Assembly (NCBI RefSeq): GCF_003987395.1
Contig: NZ_PIPT01000010.1
Coordinates: 1 to 64,000, forward strand
Source of the DNA: Pseudidiomarina aquimaris
GTDB lineage: Bacteria > Pseudomonadota > Gammaproteobacteria > Enterobacterales > Alteromonadaceae
DNA length: 64,000 nucleotides
Direction of reading: 5' to 3'
Shown: piece by piece, positions 48,065 to 56,143 of the stretch
Layout: each line of letters starts with the position of its first letter
How positions within the stretch are numbered: position 1 is the first letter of the stretch
Notes under the pieces: model-generated
Told to the model about the DNA's origin: nothing
The model's database searches: none
What the model saw: the letters and a program-made list of their open reading frames with translations, nothing else
Program-made: the position numbers and the translations under genes

Positions 48065-48447
48065 GTGACACCTTGGTAACTTTGCGCGCTAAGCGTAGCC
48101 CAGAGCGTAGTCTAGAACAACAGAAAGAATGCAAATTGACCGCACTGAACTTTTTTTAGTCAATTTCGTCAAAGTTGTAGGATTAAAGCTCAAGGATTTC
48201 GGAAATAAAATGAAGCTTTGTTAATAACCTGTAATTGCATGTTTATGCAGCTTTAGGCTAGGAATAATCTCATTTCACAGGTTGACAGGCTTTGCCAGAT
48301 CGTGGGAGTATTGAGCAGATTATTGCTCTCAATATCGTGAGCAATAGCTGCAAGTGTTGATTAAACTCTTTTCGTCACTCAAATAACTGGGAAGTTGACG
48401 GCCTTAGTTGTTGTCAGCAGAAAGTTAAATCAAATTGGTTGGGAACT
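48065..48447. other. 383-base leader region upstream of the TonB2-type operon
   Basis: No gene is seen here. It holds an 8-bp inverted repeat AAATTGAC/GTCAATTT (48133-48140 and 48159-48166) around a T run. A perfect 8-bp inverted repeat TATTGCTC/GAGCAATA (48321-48328 and 48339-48346) overlaps an alternative stem GAGCA/TGCTC (48313-48317 and 48324-48328). I found no convincing Fur box or consensus promoter by eye, although one or more promoters are expected here. Confidence 0.5.
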
Positions 48448-49230
48448 ATGACCAAAGTAATCAATAAAAGCAAAGTTGCAGCGGCCCTCGTTGGTGCGCT
48501 CGCAATGGCAGGCGGCTCTATCGCTGCTGCACAATCTGTATCTACGCTGCAAAGCGAAGAAGCGAAAACGCATCAAGCTGATGTACGTTCACAAGAAAAA
48601 ATCAACTCGTTGTTCGAGCAATCAAACGAATTGCTTTACGAATACCGTGGGATTGTAGATCAGTACGAACAACTGAAAGTCTACAACGATCACGTACAAC
48701 GTTTGGTTGATGGTCAGAACGAGCAACTGGCTTCTCTACAGCGCCAGATCGATGGCATCGAAGACACCAAGCAAGGTGTTGTTCCTTTGATGTACAAAAT
48801 GATCGACGCTTTGGAGCAGTTTGTTAAGTTGGATATTCCAATTCATCGTGACCGTCGTCTTGAGCGCGTTCAACGTCTTCGTGATGTAATGGAAAACCCG
48901 AACGTAACGACCTCTGAGCAGTTCCGTCAAATTACCGAAGCTTATCAAGCTGAAATGGACTACGGTTCAGGCTTGATCGCTTATGAAGGTAAGCTGAACT
49001 TCGAAGGTGAAGAAATCTCTGTTGACTTCTTCCACCTTGGTCGTGCTGCGCTGATGGCGCAATCGCTGGATCTGAAAAACGGCTGGATTTACAACCAAGA
49101 CGCAGGTCAGTGGGAAGTCCTTGACGACGCCTACCTTGCGCCTTTAACGAAAGCCATCCGTATGGCGCGTAAGCAAAGCGCACCAGATCTTCTTCAATTG
49201 CCAATCTATGCAGCGGAGCGTGCAGAATGA
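48448..49230 (+). CDS. DUF3450 family periplasmic protein of the TonB2 operon
   Basis: The 260-residue product has a signal peptide (residues 1 to about 28, ending SIAAAQS) and a long coiled coil (about 35-120, with DQYEQLKVYNDHVQRLVDGQ). A conserved DUF3450 C-terminal half follows (HLGRAALMAQSLDLKNGW). These proteins are regularly encoded just before ttpC-exbB-exbD-tonB operons. Its role is unknown; a periplasmic helper for the motor is likely. The start is ATG 48448; a TTG 9 bases earlier is possible. It overlaps ttpC by 4 bases. Confidence 0.85.
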   Translation: MTKVINKSKVAAALVGALAMAGGSIAAAQSVSTLQSEEAKTHQADVRSQEKINSLFEQSNELLYEYRGIVDQYEQLKVYNDHVQRLVDGQNEQLASLQRQIDGIEDTKQGVVPLMYKMIDALEQFVKLDIPIHRDRRLERVQRLRDVMENPNVTTSEQFRQITEAYQAEMDYGSGLIAYEGKLNFEGEEISVDFFHLGRAALMAQSLDLKNGWIYNQDAGQWEVLDDAYLAPLTKAIRMARKQSAPDLLQLPIYAAERAE

Positions 49231-50597
49231 ACAAACTAGTGAAATCTTTGCTGGTAGCTACAGCATTCTCTCTAACGGTAGGCGCGAGCTCTGCATATGC
49301 GCAAGAGCAAGAAGTCTCCGAAGCAAAATCACTTGAGCAATTGCTTGAGTTGGTAAAAGAAAACCGTGCAGCTTCTCAGCGTATCAATGCTGAGCGTGAA
49401 GCTGAGTTCACTTCTGAGCGTGCCGACAAACAAGCTTTGTTGAATCGTGCAAAGAAACAACTTGCCGATGAGCGTGCACGCGGTGAGCGTTTGCAAACAC
49501 AATTCTCTGAAAACGAAATTGCACTTGCAAACAAAGAAACCGAATTGCAAAACCAACTAGGTACTCTTGGTGAGATCGTTGGTGTTGCACGTGGTGCAGC
49601 GAGTGACACAATCGGTCGTATCGCTACTTCAATCGTGAGCTCGCAGTATCCAGGTCGTGAAGACGTACTGGAAAGCATTGCGGAAGCGCGTGAAGTACCT
49701 ACTATCAAAGAACTTGAAGAACTTTGGTTAGCTTGGTTAACCGAAATGAAAGAGTCGGGCAAAGTTGTTACTTTCCCAACTGAAGTTACTTTGTTAGACG
49801 GTTCTACTGAACAGCGTGACGTAACGCGTATCGGCGTATTCAACCTGTTGTCTGACGGCGAATACTTCGTATACAACGACCAAGCTGAAGAAATTCAACC
49901 GTTGGGTAAACAGCCTGAAGGTTACATTCTTTCTGCTGCTGAATCGTTCTTAAGCAACGAATCAGGCTACGAAGGTGTGTACATTGACCCTGCACGTGGC
50001 CAAATCTTGAACCTTGCTACTCAGAAAGCAACGCTTGAAGAGCAGTATCACCAAGGTGGCACCGTAGGTTACGTTATCACTGTCGTTCTTATCCTCGGTA
50101 TCCTGATTGCTATCTGGAAAATCGTTACCTTGGGTTCAGAAGGCGCGAAAATCCGTGCTCAGTTGAAGAACACTGGTAACCCTTCAGAGAAGAACTCTCT
50201 GGGTCGTATCTTGAAAGTCTACCATGACAACAAGAATGACGACGTTGAGAACCTAGAGTTGAAACTTGATGAAGCCATCATGCGTGAAACACCACGTATC
50301 GATTCTGGTGTAAACATCATCAAGATCTTCGCGGCCATCGCACCACTACTCGGTCTATTGGGTACGGTAATCGGTATGATCGGTACCTTCCAATCAATTA
50401 CCTTGTACGGTACGGGTGACCCGAAAATCATGGCAGGCGACATCTCAATGGCGTTGGTAACAACGGCTATGGGTCTTATCGCTGCATTGCCATTAATTCT
50501 GATCCACGCAGTTGTTGCGGGTCGTGCTAAGAAGATCGTTCACACGTTGGACGAACAAGCTGCCGGTATTGTAGCCGCGCACGCGGAGAAGGAGTAA
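49227..50597 (+). CDS. ttpC: TtpC-type ExbB/MotA/TolQ proton-channel protein with a large periplasmic part
   Basis: The 456-residue product has a signal peptide (1-25, ending SAYAQ) and a periplasmic region (about 26-270) that begins with a coiled coil (SLEQLLELVKENRAASQRIN). A MotA/TolQ/ExbB module (about 275-450) follows, with GTVGYVITVVLILGIL, IFAAIAPLLGLLGTVIGM and MALVTTAMGLIAALP. Vibrio TtpC, which is needed by TonB2 systems, has the same layout. It probably stiffens or spans the periplasm so that TonB2 can reach receptors. It lies between the DUF3450 gene and exbB. Confidence 0.87.
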   Translation: MNKLVKSLLVATAFSLTVGASSAYAQEQEVSEAKSLEQLLELVKENRAASQRINAEREAEFTSERADKQALLNRAKKQLADERARGERLQTQFSENEIALANKETELQNQLGTLGEIVGVARGAASDTIGRIATSIVSSQYPGREDVLESIAEAREVPTIKELEELWLAWLTEMKESGKVVTFPTEVTLLDGSTEQRDVTRIGVFNLLSDGEYFVYNDQAEEIQPLGKQPEGYILSAAESFLSNESGYEGVYIDPARGQILNLATQKATLEEQYHQGGTVGYVITVVLILGILIAIWKIVTLGSEGAKIRAQLKNTGNPSEKNSLGRILKVYHDNKNDDVENLELKLDEAIMRETPRIDSGVNIIKIFAAIAPLLGLLGTVIGMIGTFQSITLYGTGDPKIMAGDISMALVTTAMGLIAALPLILIHAVVAGRAKKIVHTLDEQAAGIVAAHAEKE

Positions 50598-50601
50598 TCC
50601 T

Positions 50602-51126
50602 ATGCTTTACCTGATGGGCCTTTGGGAAACTATCAGGGATTTTCTGAGCACCGGTGGCGACGTTTTATATTTCGTCATGGGAGCGCTCTTTCTCATGTGG
50701 GTACTCATGATTGAGCGCTTCTGGTTCCTTACCGCTGTGTTCCCGAAGATGAAGAAAGACATCATCGCTAAATGGGACGCGCGGAAGGACACCACCTCTT
50801 GGTACGCTCACAGGATCCGTGAAGCATGGATTTCCGAAGCAGCTGATAAACTGAATGCACGTATGTTGTTGATCAAAACAACCATTGCCATGTGTCCTCT
50901 TATCGGACTATTGGGTACGGTAACCGGTATGATTACCGTATTCGAAACTATGGCAACGCAGGGTACTGGTAACCCGCGTTTGATGGCCGACGGTATCTCG
51001 ATGGCGACGATCCCGACAATGGCTGGAATGGTTGCAGCACTGTCCGGCATGTTCTTTGCGACTCGTTTAGAGTCAAAAGTGAAACGTGCTCGTGATAAGT
51101 TGGTCGACAGTTTGCCACATCATTAA
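50602..51126 (+). CDS. exbB: ExbB2-type biopolymer transport protein
   Basis: The 174-residue product is a short ExbB with three membrane helices (VMGALFLMWVLMIERFWFL; TTIAMCPLIGLLGTVTGM; ATIPTMAGMVAALSGMF). With ExbD it forms the proton channel that energises TonB. It is shorter than ExbB of the E. coli TonB1 system (244), typical of TonB2 systems. The start lies 4 bases after ttpC. Confidence 0.92.
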   Translation: MLYLMGLWETIRDFLSTGGDVLYFVMGALFLMWVLMIERFWFLTAVFPKMKKDIIAKWDARKDTTSWYAHRIREAWISEAADKLNARMLLIKTTIAMCPLIGLLGTVTGMITVFETMATQGTGNPRLMADGISMATIPTMAGMVAALSGMFFATRLESKVKRARDKLVDSLPHH

Positions 51127-51138
51127 GAGAGAAGAATT

Positions 51139-51540
51139 ATGGCACGTAAACGTATTCGTGAAGAGGAAGATGCAGCGATCGACATGACGCCGATGCTTGA
51201 CATCGTATTCATCATGTTGATCTTCTTCATCGTAACCACCTCTTTCGTTAAAGAAGCTGGTATTGACGTGAACAAGCCAGAAGCTAATCAGGCGCAGAAG
51301 AAGCCTTCTGCCAACATCTTCATCGCTATTCGCGCGAATGGCGAAGTATGGATGGATAAGCGGATGGTTGATGTTGAGCGTGTAGGCGCGAACATCGAAC
51401 GTCTATTGGCAGAACAGCCAACTGATATCGTAGTGATTCAGGCGGACAAAGAAGCCAAACATGGTGTTGTCGTTGAAGTCATGGATCAAATCAAGGAAGC
51501 GGGTATTGACAAGATATCCATAGCCGCAGAGGACGATTAA
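51139..51540 (+). CDS. exbD: ExbD2-type biopolymer transport protein
   Basis: The 133-residue product has one membrane helix (LDIVFIMLIFFIVTTSF) that holds the channel aspartate in IDMTPMLDIVF, and a periplasmic domain ending in DKISIAAEDD. ExbD pairs with ExbB to carry protons for TonB. It lies between exbB and tonB with spacings of 12 and 1 bases. Confidence 0.93.
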   Translation: MARKRIREEEDAAIDMTPMLDIVFIMLIFFIVTTSFVKEAGIDVNKPEANQAQKKPSANIFIAIRANGEVWMDKRMVDVERVGANIERLLAEQPTDIVVIQADKEAKHGVVVEVMDQIKEAGIDKISIAAEDD

Positions 51541-51541
51541 T

Positions 51542-52153
51542 ATGGTGCGCTTTATAGTATCAATACTATTAGGTGCTGCAGCTACGTTCCTTCTGTTCGC
51601 GTTCATGGCGTTCTTGATCAGCGGGGGCGAAGGGCGAAATGCACCGCCTCCACCGTCATCAGTCATTGAGATTGTGACTCAGCCGCCGGATTCGGAAGTG
51701 GATCAGCGTCGTCGTACGCCGCCACCACCTCCGCCGCCGCCGGCACAGCCGCCAGAAACGCCGCCAAACGAGCCTGATACATCAGATGCTGATGGTATGA
51801 ATCTCGACCTTGGCTTCGATGTGGATGTAGGTGGTACCGACACAGGCTTCGATGCCAGCGGTGCAATGATGCGAGACGGTGAAGCCGTACCTGTGGTACG
51901 TATTAACCCGCGCTATCCGCCTGCTGCAGCTCGAGATGGCGTTGAAGGTTGGGTAATGTTGCGCTTTACCATCGATAAGACCGGTGGTGTGACTGACGTC
52001 GAAGTTATCGACTCAAACCCTCGTCGGGTATTCGACCAAGAAGCACGTCGTGCACTCTTGCGTTGGAAGTACAATCCGAAGATGGTTGATGGCAAGCCTG
52101 TAGAGCAGCCTGGCCAGACAGTCCAGCTCGACTTCAGCCTGGATCAGGAGTAA
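51542..52153 (+). CDS. tonB: TonB2-type energy transducer
   Basis: The 203-residue product has an N-terminal membrane anchor (about residues 5-27), a proline-rich periplasmic linker (RRTPPPPPPPPAQPPETPP), an acidic stretch and a C-terminal TonB domain. That domain (about 110-203) includes RINPRYPPAAARDGVEGWV and ALLRWKYNPK. It transfers proton-motive energy to outer-membrane receptors. The short linker fits a TonB2 system helped by TtpC. Its stop overlaps the start of the next gene by one base. Confidence 0.93.
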   Translation: MVRFIVSILLGAAATFLLFAFMAFLISGGEGRNAPPPPSSVIEIVTQPPDSEVDQRRRTPPPPPPPPAQPPETPPNEPDTSDADGMNLDLGFDVDVGGTDTGFDASGAMMRDGEAVPVVRINPRYPPAAARDGVEGWVMLRFTIDKTGGVTDVEVIDSNPRRVFDQEARRALLRWKYNPKMVDGKPVEQPGQTVQLDFSLDQE

Positions 52154-53457
52154 TGATTATGATGCACAAAAAACTCTCTATGCTGCTTAGCGCGAGTGTA
52201 TTGTGTGGTGCTTTAGCGGCGGGCGTGCCTGTCGCTAATGCGCAAGACATCAATTACAACTTGCCATCGGCAGAAGAAATCCAACAGCGTAAAGATAATC
52301 GTCGTAACTTAACGGTATCTGAGCGTGTTGGGCGTCGTATCATGAGTGCTTTTGAACTCTACAGCGAGCAGGAAGACATTAAAGGCGCTATCGCAGAACT
52401 CGAAGATACCGAGCCACGCGAAGCATTTGACCAAGCTTACGTTGATCGTTTTCTTGGCAACCTTTATGCAGCTGACGACCGCATTGATGACGCTTACATG
52501 CGTGTAACGCGTGCAGCAGATGCAGACGTACTCGGTTGGTCAGATCAAGCGTCGGCGCTGAAACTAGCGGCGGACTTGAGCCTGCAGGTCGAGGACTACG
52601 AAGCAGCACTGAAGTACTACGGTAAGTGGTTGCAGTTCACTGGCGAATATAATGCTGACGTATTTTTGCGAATCGCGAACTCATACTACGAGTTGAAGCA
52701 ATTCGACAAAGTCATTCGCCCAGCGGATATGGCGATTCAATACTACGAAGAGCCAAACAAGAACCCTTACGTCTTGAAAGTTGCTTCGTACTACGAACGC
52801 AAAATGTATAGTGATGCGATCGATGTACTTGAAGCTGGCTTAGAAGTCATTCCAGGTGAGAAAAACTGGTGGAACCAACTGGGTATGATTTACATGTTAG
52901 AAGAGAAGCTTGATAAAGCACTTCAAACATTGGAAATCGCATACTTAGCTGGATACTTCGATAAAGAAAGCCAGTTCAAAGCACTTGTACAGTTGTATTC
53001 AAATAACGGTATTCCTTATGATTCAGCACGCTTGATGGTGAAACATTTGAATGCTGGTGACATCGAGAAGACGTCGCGTAACTACCAAAACGCGGCAAAC
53101 AACTTCGAGATGGCACGTGAATACAGTCGTGCAGCGGAAGTCTATGCATTAGCTGCAGAGCTTGCTGAAGAGCGAGAAGACCGCGCTGACCTTTATCGTA
53201 AAAAAGGTACTGCCCACTTGCGTGCGGAAGAATACCCGCAAGCAGCTCAGGCATACTTGAATGCGATTGAGCAGGGTTATGACGAACCAGGTCCGGTGTA
53301 TATGTCACTCACTGAAGCGTATTTCTATCAGAACAAATTCAGCGAAGCGCTGAGATATGTTAAAGAAGCGCAGAAGTTTGAAAGCCAACGCCGTAACGCG
53401 CGTAGCTGGGAATCTTACATTCGCAGCAAAGCGAGCAACTTAGGCGTGTCGCTTTAA
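52153..53457 (+). CDS. Tetratricopeptide-repeat periplasmic protein of the TonB2 operon
   Basis: The 434-residue product has a signal peptide (about residues 1-30, ending PVANAQ) and a series of TPR-like helical repeats through most of its length (for example EAALKYYGKWLQFTGEYN and PQAAQAYLNAIEQGYDEPGP). Such a gene commonly closes ttpC-exbBD-tonB operons. It probably scaffolds protein contacts in the periplasm; function is not proven. A strong terminator follows 34 bases later. Confidence 0.87.
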   Translation: MIMMHKKLSMLLSASVLCGALAAGVPVANAQDINYNLPSAEEIQQRKDNRRNLTVSERVGRRIMSAFELYSEQEDIKGAIAELEDTEPREAFDQAYVDRFLGNLYAADDRIDDAYMRVTRAADADVLGWSDQASALKLAADLSLQVEDYEAALKYYGKWLQFTGEYNADVFLRIANSYYELKQFDKVIRPADMAIQYYEEPNKNPYVLKVASYYERKMYSDAIDVLEAGLEVIPGEKNWWNQLGMIYMLEEKLDKALQTLEIAYLAGYFDKESQFKALVQLYSNNGIPYDSARLMVKHLNAGDIEKTSRNYQNAANNFEMAREYSRAAEVYALAAELAEEREDRADLYRKKGTAHLRAEEYPQAAQAYLNAIEQGYDEPGPVYMSLTEAYFYQNKFSEALRYVKEAQKFESQRRNARSWESYIRSKASNLGVSL

Positions 53458-53491
53458 GCACTTCATAGCTAACTACGCAAAAAAGTTGTAA

Positions 53492-53521
53492 AGCCCCGCT
53501 AGCCAAGCGGGGCTTTTTTTT
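53492..53521 (+). terminator. Rho-independent terminator of the TonB2 operon
   Basis: A perfect 9-bp stem AGCCCCGCT/AGCGGGGCT with a 5-base loop is followed by eight Ts. It cleanly separates the TonB2 operon from the hvfABC genes. Confidence 0.95.
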
Positions 53522-53531
53522 GTAAAACAGC

Positions 53532-53537
53532 TATAAT
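53532..53537 (+). promoter_or_regulatory. Candidate -10 box of the hvfABC operon
   Basis: A perfect TATAAT lies 42 bases upstream of the hvfA start, after the terminator. No good -35 is found at the right distance, because that position falls on the terminator stem. The promoter may need an activator. No ECF-type promoter was recognised. Confidence 0.35.
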
Positions 53538-53579
53538 TAAACTATGTCGTAAGGCATAAAACAAACAGAGGACTACATT

Positions 53580-53951
53580 ATGAGCAACATGAAGAAATCA
53601 ATGGCGGTCACCGTAGGTGCATTATTAGCAGGTGGTCTTTCTATGCAAGCTACAGCTAATCCTTTTAGCTACTCAGACATGCCTTCAGGCTATCAGCAAG
53701 AACAAAGCAAAGAGCGTGAAGCGAAATGCGGCGAAGGTAAGTGTGGTGAGAAGCACAAGGAAGAAATGAAAGAGCACAAAGAAGAAATGAAAGAAAAAGC
53801 CAAAGAAGGCAAATGTGGTGAAGGGAAGTGCGGTGAAGGGAAATGCGGCGAAGACCACAAAGCCAAAATGAAAGAAAAAGCCAAGGAAAAAGCCAAAGAA
53901 GGTAAGTGTGGCGAAGGAAAATGCGGCGAAGGTAAGTGCGGTGGTGCATAA
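53580..53951 (+). CDS. hvfA: HvfA-type RiPP metallophore precursor
   Basis: The 123-residue product has a signal peptide (residues 1-26, ending MQATAN) and a mature part of Lys, Glu, Gly and Cys. Eight cysteines (50, 55, 79, 84, 89, 110, 115, 120) lie in KCG motifs: one EAKCG and seven EGKCG. They form groups of 2, 3 and 3, separated by charged linkers with Met and His. In the HvfA family EGKCG cysteines are turned into oxazolone/thioamide groups by the MNIO enzyme HvfB with HvfC, giving copper-binding peptides. Here hvfB and hvfC follow directly. The signal peptide implies export to the periplasm after modification. The RBS is GAGGA. Confidence 0.9.
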   Translation: MSNMKKSMAVTVGALLAGGLSMQATANPFSYSDMPSGYQQEQSKEREAKCGEGKCGEKHKEEMKEHKEEMKEKAKEGKCGEGKCGEGKCGEDHKAKMKEKAKEKAKEGKCGEGKCGEGKCGGA

Positions 53952-53954
53952 GTA

Positions 53955-54797
53955 ATGCAGAACACCGTAGGACTCGGATTACGTCGTGAGTTTCTGGACG
54001 AGGTCCTAACGCAGGCTCCCAATGTTGGTTTTTGGGAGCTTGCGCCAGAAAACTGGTTCCCGCGGGGAAATGAAGCTTACCGAACGCTTGATCGCATTCG
54101 CGAGCAAGCACCATTAACAAGCCATGGGCTGTCGTTGTCAATTGGTAGCCCAGATGCGCTTGATATTGAGTTCATAAAAAAGGTTAAAACCTTTCTCGAT
54201 CGCTTCGATATTGCCATTTACAGTGAACATTTGAGCTATTGCTCGGCTGGTGGGCACCTTTACGATTTGTTACCGATACCTTTTACCGATGAGGCAGTCG
54301 CACACGTGGTAGAGCGTATTCGCCAAGTGCAGGACATTATTGAGCGACCTTTGGTACTCGAAAATGTTTCGTATTATGCGAGCTTTGCTAATGAGTTGAG
54401 TGAGCTCGACTTTATTAATGCGGTGCTCGCGCAAGCGGACTGCAAGTTACTACTCGACGTCAATAACGTTTTCGTTAACAGCGTCAATCACCGTTATGAT
54501 CCATACGACTTTATTGCGGGTTTACCAAGTAAGCGGATCATCTATGGCCATATAGCGGGGCATACCGAAGAGTATGATGACCTGTTCGTCGATACCCACG
54601 GTGCAGATGTAAAACAAGAAGTGTGGGACTTACTCGATTTTGCGTATCAACAGCACGGTTTATTTCCTACAGTACTTGAACGCGATTTTAATATTCCACC
54701 GCTACCGACCTTGCTTGCTGAGATGAATAAGATTACCACCCATCAACAACGAGTCGTAGGCGCACGTGAACAAAGATTTCAAAAGCATTCAGCATGA
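53955..54797 (+). CDS. hvfB: HvfB-type MNIO (DUF692) RiPP maturase
   Basis: HvfB is a multinuclear non-haem iron oxygenase of the DUF692/MbnB family that modifies HvfA cysteines. The 280-residue TIM-barrel protein has the expected iron-site residues: H57 (TSHGLS), H92 (SEHLSY), E136 (LENVSY), D169 (LLLDVNN), H199 and H203 (HIAGH), D213 and H215 (VDTHG) and E242 (LERDFN). The GLGLRREF N-terminus is typical. It starts 3 bases after hvfA and overlaps hvfC by 32 bases. It acts in the cytoplasm, before export of HvfA. Confidence 0.92.
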   Translation: MQNTVGLGLRREFLDEVLTQAPNVGFWELAPENWFPRGNEAYRTLDRIREQAPLTSHGLSLSIGSPDALDIEFIKKVKTFLDRFDIAIYSEHLSYCSAGGHLYDLLPIPFTDEAVAHVVERIRQVQDIIERPLVLENVSYYASFANELSELDFINAVLAQADCKLLLDVNNVFVNSVNHRYDPYDFIAGLPSKRIIYGHIAGHTEEYDDLFVDTHGADVKQEVWDLLDFAYQQHGLFPTVLERDFNIPPLPTLLAEMNKITTHQQRVVGAREQRFQKHSA

Positions 54798-55527
54798 ATT
54801 GGGCGCTTGGCTGCGCGGCCAAGACAGCTCACGTCATCCATTCGATAACGTCGAACCTCGCCGCTTAGCTATCTATAAACGTCTCATTCATAACAATATT
54901 CAGCAGTTCTTACGGGCAGGGTTCCCGGTTTTACAAACTGTCCTGAGCGATACGCAATGGCAGCTATTGTGTGCTAAGTTCATCGCTCAACATCAAGCAC
55001 ACTCTCCACTTTTTTCAGATATTGGTGCAGAATTTGTTGATTTTCTCGCCACTCTAGATGAGCCGCAACGGCTTCAAAACGAATTACCGCCTTGGTTATT
55101 TGAGCTTGCGCACTATGAGCGCGTTGAGGTTGACGTGTTGCATGCTCACTTCGATGACAGCCTGCAAGAAGTTGAGACGATTACGGAAACAACCGTCCTT
55201 TATCTTAATAGCACTGCACAAGTAGCCATTTATAATTATCCGGTTGCTAGCATTAGTCGCACACAACTGCCAGATGAGGTGCTCGCTGAGCCTTATTGCG
55301 TTTTGGTTTATCGTGAACCGGGCGCAGAGCAGGTAAGGTTTATGCAATTAAATCATATGACTGCTGGTGTACTCGCTGAATTACAGACTAATCCGCTTAC
55401 TTTTTCGCAACTCTTTGAAGATCTATTGGTCCAATACCCAGAGCAAGAACCACAAGCCTTGGCGTCGGGGCTCTTGCAGCTCGTGCAGGATTTTTGTGAG
55501 CGCTTTGTGTTGTTCACGCGACCGTAA
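54766..55527 (+). CDS. hvfC: HvfC-type (DUF2063) RiPP recognition/maturation partner
   Basis: The 253-residue product has an N-terminal DUF2063 domain (about 1-100: RRLAIYKRLIHNNIQQFL and AHSPLFSDIGAEFVDFL) and a C-terminal domain (about 105-253). In related systems it binds the precursor and forms a complex with the DUF692 enzyme. The GTG start lies inside hvfB (32-base overlap), so the two proteins are made together. No DoxX-like hvfD follows. Confidence 0.9.
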   Translation: MNKDFKSIQHELGAWLRGQDSSRHPFDNVEPRRLAIYKRLIHNNIQQFLRAGFPVLQTVLSDTQWQLLCAKFIAQHQAHSPLFSDIGAEFVDFLATLDEPQRLQNELPPWLFELAHYERVEVDVLHAHFDDSLQEVETITETTVLYLNSTAQVAIYNYPVASISRTQLPDEVLAEPYCVLVYREPGAEQVRFMQLNHMTAGVLAELQTNPLTFSQLFEDLLVQYPEQEPQALASGLLQLVQDFCERFVLFTRP

Positions 55528-55579
55528 TCGAGTATGATCCGCCCCGCTAAAATTAGCTGCAGTTATGAGGAATTCCCAT

Positions 55580-55708
55580 ATGGCTAACAATGAAAGATTC
55601 CACGATCCATCATGTAAACCGTGGATTGGCTGGTTGGCGGTCCTAGTTGTTGTAGGTGTACCGTGTTTACCAGCAGTTTTGCAGTGGTTTAAACACCTGT
55701 CTGCTTAA
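55580..55708 (+). CDS. 42-residue single-pass membrane protein, unknown
   Basis: A small frame begins MANNERFHDPSCKPWIGW and has one hydrophobic segment (WLAVLVVVGVPCLPAVL) with two cysteines in the whole product. A ribosome binding site (GAGGA) precedes the ATG at good distance. It sits between hvfC and the receiver-domain gene. Function is unknown. It could be a small membrane partner of either neighbour. Confidence 0.55.
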   Translation: MANNERFHDPSCKPWIGWLAVLVVVGVPCLPAVLQWFKHLSA

Positions 55709-55732
55709 ACATTCATCTCAATAAGGCAACTT

Positions 55733-56143
55733 ATGTCTCGCAAACTTTTGTTGGTCGAAGACAAACCAGCGACTCGCGCACAGCTTCTAGATATATTAGC
55801 GGAAACCCCGTTTGTGGTGACCTGCGCTGAAGACGGTTTAGATGGACTTAACCGCGCTAAAGCAGACACTTTTGACGTCGTCTTAGCAGATCACAAAATG
55901 CCGTTATTAGACGGGATGAATCTGTTGCGCAACTTGCGTAGTTTAGATGCTTACAAGCAAACACCATTGCTGTTAATGTCGACTCAAGATGTAAAAAACA
56001 TTGAGGACAGTGCGCGCCGCAGTGGTGCTGACTTGTGTCTGCCAAAGCCCATTGAAAGACAGCGCTTGTTAGAGCTGCTCGCTGATTTGTGGCAAACCAT
56101 GCATCCACAGACGCATCCAGATCAACGTTCAGCGGCCTCATGA
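55733..56143 (+). CDS. Stand-alone response regulator receiver domain
   Basis: The 136-residue product is a CheY-like receiver. The acidic pocket is LLLVEDKP, the phosphorylation aspartate lies in [12 protein letters not shown], the switch threonine in LLMSTQD and the lysine in CLPKPIE. All key residues are present, so it should accept phosphate. It ends with a short Ser/His-rich tail and no output domain. The stop overlaps the apt start (ATGA). No histidine kinase is in the window, so the signal is unknown. Confidence 0.88.
   Translation: MSRKLLLVEDKPATRAQLLDILAETPFVVTCAEDGLDGLNRAKADTFDVVLADHKMPLLDGMNLLRNLRSLDAYKQTPLLLMSTQDVKNIEDSARRSGADLCLPKPIERQRLLELLADLWQTMHPQTHPDQRSAAS

Noticed and set aside
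48065-48447. Fur box in front of the TonB2 operon
   Set aside because: No stretch came close to the GATAATGAT-type 19-base pattern by eye; a motif scan would be needed.
53800-53945. CRISPR-like array
   Set aside because: The repeats are short, in-frame codon repeats for EGKCG with no unique spacers of constant length.
53665-54141. Minus-strand frame across hvfA and hvfB
   Set aside because: It is the reverse of the repeated EGKCG codons and has a repetitive, unlikely protein sequence; the plus-strand genes explain the region.
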